Source: Cyanobacteria bacterium RM1_2_2 (GTDB taxonomy: Bacteria > Cyanobacteriota > Cyanobacteriia > Elainellales > Elainellaceae). From it: a stretch of DNA of 34,557 nt. Position numbers and translations under genes: made by a program. The notes below the pieces were generated by a model. The model had not been told where the DNA came from and did not search any database. It worked only from the letters and a program-made list of their open reading frames with translations. Shown piece after piece: positions 10,589 to 16,875 of the stretch (position 1 is its first letter; the number at the start of each line of letters is the position of its first letter). The stretch covers positions 1-34,557 of the forward strand of contig JAAUQT010000036.1 in the NCBI GenBank assembly GCA_012033495.1, in the 5' to 3' direction.

Positions 10589-11670
10589 ATGGTAGGCAAA
10601 CAACCTTCTCCCATCCCTGCAACACTTTCACTAGGTACGGTGCTTAGCGTCGATTTAGGCAGAACTTCCACAAAAGCTTGTGTGAGCCGCGATCCTGATA
10701 AGGTCGTTTTGATTCCGGCTAACGTCGCTCATTTGACGGTCGAACAGGTGCGACGCGGTGGCTTTGAGTCACAGCCCACCGATCCGCTGCTTGATATGTG
10801 GCTTGAGTTTCAGGGGCGAGGCTATGCGATTGGGCAGCTAGGGGCTGATTTTGGCGCGAATTTGGGGGTTGGGCAGTCGAAGGTGGAAGATGCCCTTGTG
10901 AAGGTGTTGGCTTGCGTTGGCTATTTTAATCTCAGAGACAAAATCTCGGTGGTGCTAGGGCTACCTTACTATTCGCAAGAGCAGTTTGACCGAGAGAAAG
11001 AGCAAATTACCAGTTTGCTGCGTTCGCCGCATGTGATGAGCTACCGCAGTGAGTTGATCACCATTGATATTGAGCGCGTTTGGGTGATGCCAGAAGGATA
11101 CGGCAGCCTGATCTGGTGTGAATCGCAGGACAAGAAAACCTCTAGCCCTGATTTTCCCCAGCTTTCGGTAGCTGTGGTTGATATTGGGCATCAGACTACT
11201 GATTTTCTCATGGTGGATCGGTTCCGCTTTGCTAGAGGCGCTTCCAAAAGTGAACCCTTTGCCATGAGCCAATTTTATGAACAGGTGGCGGCTCAAATTC
11301 AAGGGGCTGACAGTCAATCTCTTTCACTCATTGAAGCCGTGAATCGTCCAGAAGGCGAGCGATTCTTCCGTCCGAGAGGCGCAACCAAACCCACCAACTT
11401 AGATGATATTCTGCCGAGCTTACGCCGCAGTTTGCGCGCGAACTGTCTTCTCGCCTCGTTGATTGGCTGCCAGAGCGGGTGACAGATGTGGTGGTGAGTG
11501 GGGGCGGCGGCGAATTTTTCTGGAATGAGTTTCGCCCCCTGCTGCGGGATGCTCAGTTGAAAGGGCATTTGGCCAAGCCATCTCGTAAGGCAAACGCGCT
11601 AGGGCAATACATTTACGGCGAAGCACAATTAGCCAATTTAAGCAACAAACTGGCGGTCAGCAAATCTTGA
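10589..11670 (+). CDS. ParM/StbA-family actin-like ATPase (one frameshift)
   Basis: Actin-like ATPase of the ParM/StbA group; plasmid members polymerise to push replicons apart. Phosphate 1 motif: VLSVDLGRTSTKACV (about residue 18-32). Phosphate 2: VAVVDIGHQTTDFLMV (about 195-210). Adenosine motif: VVVSGGGGEFFW in the C-terminal part. One base is missing near 11414 (CTGCCGAGCTTACG should read CTGCCGGAGCTTACG). This joins NLDDILP to ELTPQFARELSSRLVDWLPERVTDVVVSGG, giving 360 residues. Without repair the protein ends at 11482 and lacks the adenosine motif. The likely partner starts 121 bases downstream, after an inverted repeat. There is no other plasmid-like gene here, so this looks like a chromosomal copy of unknown role. 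Confidence 0.8.
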
Positions 11671-11680
11671 GGAAAAAGAA

Positions 11681-11780
11681 TTAAAAGTTGAAAATTAAAC
11701 AAAATTAAAAATGAAACAATGAGACAGGCTGATCCGCGATGGACTCATTCGGCATTTTTACTTGAATTTTCAACTTTTAA
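11681..11780. repeat. Long nested inverted repeat between the actin-like gene and its partner
   Basis: Three nested perfect arms face each other: TTAAAAGTTGAAAATT (11681-11696) with AATTTTCAACTTTTAA (11765-11780); TAAAAATG (11706-11713) with CATTTTTA (11753-11760); AATGAG (about 11718-11723) with CTCATT (about 11745-11750). Together they fold into a roughly 100-base hairpin that ends 11 bases before the downstream ATG. It may be an intercistronic RNA element, an adaptor-binding site or a small mobile repeat. Confidence 0.75.
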
Positions 11781-11791
11781 CGCTTCCCCAC

Positions 11792-12220
11792 ATGACATCT
11801 GGCAAACCCCGATCGAGCTATGTAGTTAAGTTTGTCCAAACTGAGGCAGACCAGGATTTGTTAGGGGCGGTTGAGCAAGCGCTTGAAGACGAATCTTACA
11901 AAAGCTTCAGCGATCTGTGTAAGCAAGCTCTGCGACGGCTCCTGTTCTCCACAGACGCGGAACCGATGCCGATGATGGCTCTGCTGGAACAGCAAGTCAT
12001 GACGCTACAAATGCAAATCATGCAGATCGAACAGCGGTCTAAAGAATCACAGACCAACACGGTTGCCGAATTAGAACACAAAATTCAACAGTTGAGTGAC
12101 CGAGTGACCCAGCTTGAGCAACAGCCTGCCTCCAGCCCTCAAGCGCCAGACAAGACAGCAGAAAACGCAGAGCTTGATCCCTTGCTCAGCCGTCTGGCTC
12201 CTTTTCTAGACGATTTTTAG
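11792..12220 (+). CDS. Possible ParR-like adaptor with coiled coil
   Basis: 142 residues, start at the ATG at 11792 (MTSGKPRSSYVVKFVQTEAD); the in-frame TTG at 11762 would place the inverted-repeat arm inside the gene. The N-terminus (about 8-52) reads like a ribbon-helix-helix: a short strand (SYVVKFV) then two helices (DLLGAVEQALE, FSDLCKQALRRLLF). A Gln/Glu-rich coiled coil follows (about 65-115), then an acidic C-terminal peptide (LDPLLSRLAPFLDDF). In type II partition, ParR is an RHH DNA-binding protein whose acidic C-terminal tail binds ParM; the layout and the position after parM match. Assignment is by context and architecture, not by sequence identity. Confidence 0.6.
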   Translation: MTSGKPRSSYVVKFVQTEADQDLLGAVEQALEDESYKSFSDLCKQALRRLLFSTDAEPMPMMALLEQQVMTLQMQIMQIEQRSKESQTNTVAELEHKIQQLSDRVTQLEQQPASSPQAPDKTAENAELDPLLSRLAPFLDDF

Positions 12221-12347
12221 GAAAAGTTACCCAAAAGCTCACAAAAATGGGGACGAATTCCGCCCCCTTGCAAACTAAAATACTGCGAACTGAAATCAAT
12301 ACGGTAAGCAGACTCCTACCCACTTGATGACACAAACTCAGTGTGTC

Positions 12348-12983
12348 TTACTTGTTCGGCTGCGGGGTCATGCGCAAGTAAGGCTTCACTTCCGTTACAC
12401 CTTTAGGAAATTTCTGCCGCGCTTCTTCAGTTGGAATGGACGGCACAACCACACAATCACCGCCATCTTTCCAGTCGGCAGGGGTGGCCACGCTATAGTT
12501 GTCGGTCAATTGCAGAGAGTCAATCACGCGCAGAATCTCATCAAAGTTGCGCCCTGTGCTAGGCGGATAGGTGAAAGACAAACGCAGCTTCTTAGCTGGA
12601 TCAATCACAAACACAGTTCGGACAGTCACCTTGGCGTTGGCATTCGGATGAATCATGTCATAGAGATCGGAAACTTTTTTGTCTGCATCCGCCAAGATAG
12701 GATAATTAAGCTGAGTGGACTGAGTTTCCTCAATATCGCCAATCCAGCCTTTGTGCGACTCTTCATCATCAACGCTGAGCGCAATCACTTTAACATTTCG
12801 CTTGTCAAATTCGGGCTTGAGTTTAGCCACAACGCCCAACTCAGTTGTGCAAACGGGGGTGTAGTCAGCGGGGTGTGAAAAGAGCACAACCCAGCTATCT
12901 CCAGCCCAGTCGTAAAAGTCAATCGTGCCCTCGCTAGAAGCTTGGCTGAAGTTTGGAACGGTATCACCGAGTCGGAGTGCCAT
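12348..12983 (-). CDS. 1-Cys peroxiredoxin (Prx6 type)
   Basis: Thiol peroxidase reducing H2O2 and alkyl hydroperoxides. The start is the ATG at 12983 (MALRLGDTVPNF) with AGGAA about 10 bases upstream; earlier in-frame codons lack a ribosome site. 211 residues. The Prx6 motif HPADYTPVCTTELG places the peroxidatic Cys at about residue 45. There is no resolving Cys in the 2-Cys position; a second Cys sits in the WKDGGDCVVVPS segment. The extended C-terminal domain (TEVKPYLRMTPQP) is the dimerisation arm of the 1-Cys class. It is a single gene; a 703-base gap lies upstream. A small hairpin (GACACA/TGTGTC) follows its stop but lacks a T run. Confidence 0.95.
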   Translation of the reverse strand: MALRLGDTVPNFSQASSEGTIDFYDWAGDSWVVLFSHPADYTPVCTTELGVVAKLKPEFDKRNVKVIALSVDDEESHKGWIGDIEETQSTQLNYPILADADKKVSDLYDMIHPNANAKVTVRTVFVIDPAKKLRLSFTYPPSTGRNFDEILRVIDSLQLTDNYSVATPADWKDGGDCVVVPSIPTEEARQKFPKGVTEVKPYLRMTPQPNK

Positions 12984-13686
12984 AACTGAAATTCCTGTCT
13001 GTTCTTGCAACAACAAAATCGAAACATACTTTACCCATCATCTCATAAACCCCTGTTTTCCGATTGGTCTTTAGAGCTTTCTTTATAATTGCTCAGACTG
13101 GAGTTTGCAACAAAGCAGGCGAAAAGCACTTCCATGGCTCATTTCTAGCGAGGCTGACGACCGATCGACTTACTGCCCATGTTCCTCTAGCGTGAAATAA
13201 CTTAATAAGAAGCAACGTTGACACGAGTTAACACAGGTTAATAATGAGTAAATCTAGTCAACATTTGAGTCAATATAACTTAGCACTTAAGACGCTCCAA
13301 ACCTTGCCAATGATCCATCATTGGAAGCAGGGCCTAAACGGCTTTTTTGTGGAAAGATCAAGAAAAATCCTAACCTTGGATCATAAGCTGTGAACAAAGG
13401 CAAATCTGCTCATTTAATTAATATTTTTGACAGGTTTGCTATTCTCTACAGTGTTCTTCAAGTCAAGTAAATGGACACAATGAACGGTCAGATGCGTTTC
13501 GGCTCCGCTCAACGCGCCAACCTTTAGCCTTCGCTCAGTCAAGCGCAGTCGAACGGCGGGTTGAGCGGAACCGAACGGTGGGTTGAGCGCAGTCGAAACC
13601 CGAATTTTAAATCCGTTTCATTGAGTTCTTCAAGCTAGTAGCCACTTTTCTCTCAACCCATACCTCAGCCTATCCTGCTTCAACTC
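12984..13686. other. Long intergenic region with REP-like cluster
   Basis: 703 bases without a credible gene. The first 450 are AT-rich and presumably hold the peroxiredoxin promoter. A cluster of the GAGCGCAGTCGAA repeat family occupies 13497-13600. No RNA gene recognised. Confidence 0.55.
13497..13600. repeat. Cluster of four GAGCGCAGTCGAA-family repeat units
   Basis: Inverted unit TTTCGGCTCCGCTCAAC (13497-13513), then direct units at 13541-13554 (AAGCGCAGTCGAAC), 13559-13576 (GGTTGAGCGGAACCGAAC) and 13581-13600 (GGTTGAGCGCAGTCGAAACC). The outer pair can form a hairpin. Same family as 4666-4714. Sequence drift between units suggests local amplification. Confidence 0.7.
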
Positions 13687-13974
13687 ATGCACTCTATTCT
13701 TTGGTCACTGATTCACGCTGTTCAACCGCTTTTTGTTCCAATCTGTTTCATCTCAGCATGGCTACTTGTCGGTGCTGTGACTTGGACTGCTTGGGCTGCA
13801 ATTCGAGATACTGTTTCTACTGCAAAAAAGCTCCACGAAATTCCTTGCGCCAATTGTCAGTTTTTCACAAACACTCATTTCTTAAAGTGTCCGGTTCACC
13901 CCAAATCGGCTCTATCGACAGATGCAATTGATTGTCCTGATTATCAACAGGCGGGCTATAAATTTATGAAATAA
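13687..13974 (+). CDS. Small cyanobacterial membrane protein with a four-Cys C-terminal knuckle
   Basis: 95 residues, function unknown. One TM segment (about residues 13-40, FVPICFISAWLLVGAVTW) is followed by a basic linker (TAKKLHEI). A compact Cys cluster then follows: C54-x2-C57, C68 and C83, with His 71 between (CANCQFF ... LKCPVHP ... DCPDY). The spacing suggests a metal-binding knuckle on one face of the membrane. I recall similar short proteins only from cyanobacteria. The cupin gene starts 32 bases downstream on the same strand, so the two may form an operon. Confidence 0.75.
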   Translation: MHSILWSLIHAVQPLFVPICFISAWLLVGAVTWTAWAAIRDTVSTAKKLHEIPCANCQFFTNTHFLKCPVHPKSALSTDAIDCPDYQQAGYKFMK

Positions 13975-14006
13975 ATCGGAGCTAGTTCGGCTCTATTTGC
14001 TAAGTT

Positions 14007-14369
14007 ATGCAAATCTATAAGCTATCTGAATGCGCTGAGTTTGTAGCGGGAGATGAAACGCTACTGCGAGAGTTGTTGCATCCCGATAAGCAACCGATTG
14101 AGCTACGCTACAGTTTGGCTCATGCGGTCGTGTTATCTGGCAAAGTCTCGAAGCCACATTCGCTGTCAACGTCAGAAGTATATTACGTCTTAAGCGGCAT
14201 TGGAGAGATGCACATTGGCAGTGAGATGCAGTTGATCGAAGCCGGGGATGCGGTTTATATTCCACCGAATGTGCGGCAGTTTGTACGCAATGTTGGAACA
14301 GAGCCGCTAGTTTTCCTGTGTATTGTTGATCCAGCTTGGCAACCGGAAAATGAATCGGTTGAACGATAG
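14007..14369 (+). CDS. Cupin-domain protein
   Basis: 120-residue single-domain cupin, complete. Cupin motif 1 is KPHSLSTSEVYYVLSGIGEMHIG (about residues 48-70) with His and Glu as possible metal ligands, though the usual HxH pair is reduced to one His. Motif 2 is GDAVYIPPNVRQFVRNVG (about 79-96), where the usual His is replaced by Arg/Gln, so metal binding is doubtful. It ends in FLCIVDPAW, a typical last strand. Substrate unknown. Probably co-transcribed with the upstream Cys-rich membrane protein. Confidence 0.8.
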   Translation: MQIYKLSECAEFVAGDETLLRELLHPDKQPIELRYSLAHAVVLSGKVSKPHSLSTSEVYYVLSGIGEMHIGSEMQLIEAGDAVYIPPNVRQFVRNVGTEPLVFLCIVDPAWQPENESVER

Positions 14370-14680
14370 GCTCTGATACCTGTTTAGAATTAAGCCATCT
14401 AAACCAAACTAATCCTTATCCTGACAGTTTTCTCTAAGCTCGACTTTATCCAATTTGAAATTGAGGTTAGACTTGAGTAGTCTAGACCACGCTCAGGCTC
14501 TAGAACTTTTCAGATATCGCTGGCTATTACCGAGATCGCAGAAAGTCAGGGGAGTTTTCTGAAGCACCAGAGCCATCAGCAGTGAACCGTTTCAGAGTTT
14601 GGATAAAGTCGAGCTAAGAGACAATAATCAGGTAAGGGCAGAAGTTTGCAGAGATTCAATTTGATTAAAAAGTTGCTCAA
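14370..14680. other. Intergenic region mostly filled by a MITE-like element
   Basis: 311 bases between the convergent cupin and psaL genes. Over half is the candidate element at 14435-14617; nothing else is recognisable. Confidence 0.6.
14435..14617. mobile_element. MITE-like element, 177 bp, 16-bp perfect terminal inverted repeats, TAA flanks
   Basis: The left end GCTCGACTTTATCCAA (14438-14453) and right end TTGGATAAAGTCGAGC (14599-14614) are perfect inverted repeats. Both are flanked outside by TAA (14435-14437 and 14615-14617), as a 3-bp target duplication, or TA plus one base as for IS630/Tc1-mariner elements. The inside has no open frame but has small palindromes (TAGACT/AGTCTA). It has the build of a non-autonomous element needing a transposase in trans. 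Confidence 0.65.
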
Positions 14681-15220
14681 CTACTTTGCGCCTACGAGGT
14701 GAAGGAAGTTGCCCAACACGTCTACATTGGCCAAAATCGCGTAGGCAACTGCGGCTCCAGCAATGCCGCCGCCAAAAAATCCAAAAGCATACTGATCCCA
14801 ACCTCTTTGAGTGCTAAATTCACGCGGCAGGTTAGGAGTTGTGATGTTGGCTAGTGGCTTAGGAGGTTTGCTAGCAGCGTAGAGCATGATCGCCAAGGTG
14901 GAAATCACAATCAGTCCAGAAGCAGACAAAAATGCGACCAACGTGCCAGAATCGGTATAACGAAGCGGATTAAACTTAGCAAAAGGCCCAACCAGCCAAT
15001 AGCCATGCGCTAGACCCACTTCTAAGCCTCGACGTGTAGGAGAGAGTCCACTCCGGTAGGCAGATAGGTTATTGATAATGGTTTTGGTTAACTTGGACGA
15101 ATTAATTGGCGTCGCAAGGTTGCCGATCTGCGGATCTGCCGCCGGATGTACGACTTCACGATTTCTTGGATCGCTAGGGCGATCATTAGACTGTTCAATC
15201 TTTTCAACGAATGTCGTCAT
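14681..15220 (-). CDS. psaL: Photosystem I reaction centre subunit XI (PsaL)
   Basis: Thylakoid membrane subunit at the photosystem I trimer (or tetramer) interface, binding chlorophylls and carotenoids. I start at the ATG at 15220 (MTTFVEKIEQ), preceded by GGAAAAAGCG; an in-frame ATG at 15232 is possible. 179 residues, slightly longer than usual. The conserved stromal block is clear: VVHPAADPQIGNLATPINSS, then the NNLSAYRSGLSPTRRGLEVGLAHGYWL region with chlorophyll-ligand His, then GPFAKFNPLRYTD, and two further TM helices (about 100-125 and 150-172). psaI and psaF-psaJ are not adjacent in this window. The 3' side is a MITE-like element and the gene upstream is the co-oriented pentapeptide protein. 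Confidence 0.95.
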   Translation of the reverse strand: MTTFVEKIEQSNDRPSDPRNREVVHPAADPQIGNLATPINSSKLTKTIINNLSAYRSGLSPTRRGLEVGLAHGYWLVGPFAKFNPLRYTDSGTLVAFLSASGLIVISTLAIMLYAASKPPKPLANITTPNLPREFSTQRGWDQYAFGFFGGGIAGAAVAYAILANVDVLGNFLHLVGAK

Positions 15221-15384
15221 CGCTTTTTCCATAGCCCAGATACTGAATCGAATTCTAAGAATTTTCTGAGATTCAATCCTCTGCCTTAGGCTGTAAAGTA
15301 TCGCCAACTCCTGTCATTCAGGGGAATAAAAATAGCAATAAACTATGGTGCGAGGAATGTGATGCCAATAACATGCTTGGTAAC

Positions 15385-16266
15385 TCAGCAACCCTGCTCT
15401 GAACGCGAACCGTCTGGCAGCGTAGCCCCACAGAAATTGCCGCTCGTCAAATCGACATCTTCCAAATCCGCGTCACTCAGGTTGGCATTGCTAAAGTTTG
15501 CCCCAACAATGGTGGCATCTTTCAAATTCGATTGGCTTAGATTCGCGCTACTCAGGTTTGCCCCATTCAGGTTTGTCTTGAACCGAAATGTTTTGTTTTG
15601 ATCAGTGCCAACCAGCAGACCAACAAGAATTTCGCCGCCGCTAAACTGCCCTGCACGAGAAGAAAAAGCACTTGGGGTGTATGTAAAGAAGAAATCTCTA
15701 AGATTCGCGCCTTCCAGGTTTGCGTTTTCCAGATTTGCGCCACTCAAGTCGCTTCCCATCAGCAATGCACCACTCAAATTTGCGTTTTTTAGGTTGGCAT
15801 TAGACATCAGGGTGGGCGCGGCTAAGGAGGCTTGAGCTAAGTTAGCAGATTGCAGCGAGGCTCCGGTTAAATTGGCTCCAACGAATTTGGCTGCTGTGAG
15901 GTTGGCAGCATCCAATGAAGCATGAATCAGGTTCGCCTCATCCAAGTCGGCTTTCGTCAAAATCGCCTTCTCCAGGTTTGCCCCGACGAGATAGGCTCGG
16001 TTTAGCTCTGCCTTGGTTAAATTTGCCCCTTCGAGGTTAGCGCCTTCAAGGTTAGCTCTATCTAAATCGGCTTTTTCAAGGTCGGCTCCGCGTAGGTCAC
16101 AGCGCACACAGGCATTGGTATCCAATAATTGCCGGACTTGAGCCGTGGTATCCGGATAAGGCTGTGAACGGGATGCTGGATTTGAAGGGGATGGCGTAGT
16201 TGAGGGCTGTGATTCTTCAGTAATATTTTCAGCAATACTTTCAACGTTCCCAACCAGCGGCGGCAA
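15385..16266 (-). CDS. Pentapeptide-repeat protein, start uncertain
   Basis: Right-handed quadrilateral beta-helix protein of unknown role. After a Pro/Ser-rich stretch (residues about 18-40) and VRQLLDTNACVRCDLRGADL, about 23 A(D/N)LxX repeats follow in two blocks, split by a 35-residue loop (FFFTYTPSAFSS...LLVGTDQNKTFRFK). It ends with a small Cys-containing cap (SGNFCGATLPDGSRSEQGC). There is no ATG or GTG start in frame: TTG at 16266 is the only candidate, with GAGGG close upstream. The frame continues open to a stop at 16321-16323, through an attC-like palindrome (16239-16326). No signal peptide is visible, although such proteins often have one. The original 5' end may have been lost or shifted. 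Confidence 0.8.
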   Translation of the reverse strand: MPPLVGNVESIAENITEESQPSTTPSPSNPASRSQPYPDTTAQVRQLLDTNACVRCDLRGADLEKADLDRANLEGANLEGANLTKAELNRAYLVGANLEKAILTKADLDEANLIHASLDAANLTAAKFVGANLTGASLQSANLAQASLAAPTLMSNANLKNANLSGALLMGSDLSGANLENANLEGANLRDFFFTYTPSAFSSRAGQFSGGEILVGLLVGTDQNKTFRFKTNLNGANLSSANLSQSNLKDATIVGANFSNANLSDADLEDVDLTSGNFCGATLPDGSRSEQGC

Positions 16267-16326
16267 ATAGCCCTCAAACTCAACACCAGCGGCTTTCGTC
16301 CGTCCGCTGCGTTGGGGTTGTTAGAC
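16239..16326. repeat. Integron attC-like imperfect palindrome
   Basis: The right end reads GTTAGAC (16320-16326; GTCTAACAA on the minus strand, the classic attC outer box). The left end reads TTTCAAC (16239-16245). The arms pair as CCCAAC-CAGCGG-CGG on the left against CCCAAC-G-CAGCGG-A-CGG (minus) on the right. This leaves two unpaired bases on one arm only, and a three-base mismatch between outer and inner boxes. Extrahelical bases plus an unpaired spacer are the structural hallmarks of attC. The left outer box is degenerate. No integrase lies in the window. Confidence 0.5.
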
Positions 16327-16329
16327 CGC
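16317..16329. repeat. 13-bp inverted repeat, left copy (AT-rich island boundary)
   Basis: GTTGTTAGACCGC here is the exact reverse complement of GCGGTCTAACAAC at 18471-18483. The pair brackets the AT-rich two-gene module. This copy overlaps the outer box of the attC-like site. Confidence 0.6.
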
Positions 16330-16466
16330 GTTCAATAAACCAACAGTTCTACTCAGGTGTACATGTTTCTCTGCACAATTCAAGTATTCCAGATCACATC
16401 AAGCGAGAGGAAAGAGCCATTTTTAACTGATTACTCTGGGAGGACTGTAGATGCCTCTGTATTCAC

Positions 16467-16496
16467 TTGCTAGAGAACTTTTCCTGAGCCTATACT
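16467..16496 (+). promoter_or_regulatory. Probable promoter of the Trypco1-protease operon
   Basis: TTGCTA (16467-16472) and TATACT (16491-16496) separated by 18 bases fit a sigma-70-type promoter, with transcription from about 16503. A small palindrome, AGAAT-CGTCA-ATTCT, lies just downstream, before the ATG at 16528, and could be an operator. Confidence 0.5.
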
Positions 16497-16527
16497 TGAA
16501 GGAAGAATCGTCAATTCTACGGAAATT

Positions 16528-16875
16528 ATGTCCACTAAATTAGTAGAAATTATGCCTACCAAACTGGTTAGATTACGTGAAGATGACATTTTAGTAGAAG
16601 TGGAAGTCCCAGAGGAGCAAGCTAGAGAGATCTCTAGTAGAAACGCTGATGCAGTTGATTCGACTATCAATAAAATTTACCCTGTTTTAGTGAGTGCCTG
16701 TCGCCCCATCATTAATGTATGGAAAGAGGTTAAGCAGGAGATTCAACTTGAACAAGCTGAAATAGAATTGGGCTTTAGTTTTGAGGGAGAGGGTAATCTA
16801 TACATAGCAAAGACTAAAGCGACTGCAACACTAACTGTAAAACTTGTTGTTAAACCAAAGGAGAGCTTTCAGTGA
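16528..16875 (+). CDS. Trypco1 / CU044_2847-like protein
   Basis: 115 residues resembling the CU044_2847 family, the trypsin-co-occurring domain Trypco1. Seen here: an N-terminal beta meander rich in LV and E (LVRLREDDILVEVEVPEE), a central helix (ADAVDSTINKIYPVLVSACRPIINVWKEV), and the diagnostic end IELGFSFEGEGNLYIAKTKATATLTVKLVVK. Members are found beside trypsin-like proteases in predicted bacterial conflict systems, and the next gene is exactly such a protease. Stop and next start overlap by four bases (GTGA, 16872-16875), so translation is coupled. The first 24 bases of the gene are an imperfect repeat (MSTKLVEI / MPTKLVRL), so the ATG at 16552 is an alternative start. Low GC relative to neighbours indicates transfer. 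Confidence 0.75.
   Translation: MSTKLVEIMPTKLVRLREDDILVEVEVPEEQAREISSRNADAVDSTINKIYPVLVSACRPIINVWKEVKQEIQLEQAEIELGFSFEGEGNLYIAKTKATATLTVKLVVKPKESFQ

Noticed and set aside
13497-13600. CRISPR-like look of the repeat cluster
   Set aside because: Units are degenerate, in mixed orientation and without regular spacers; no cas gene in the window.
15221-15384. HLR1 site upstream of psaL
   Set aside because: Only a single CTTTACAG half-site is visible; the paired motif known for RpaB is missing.
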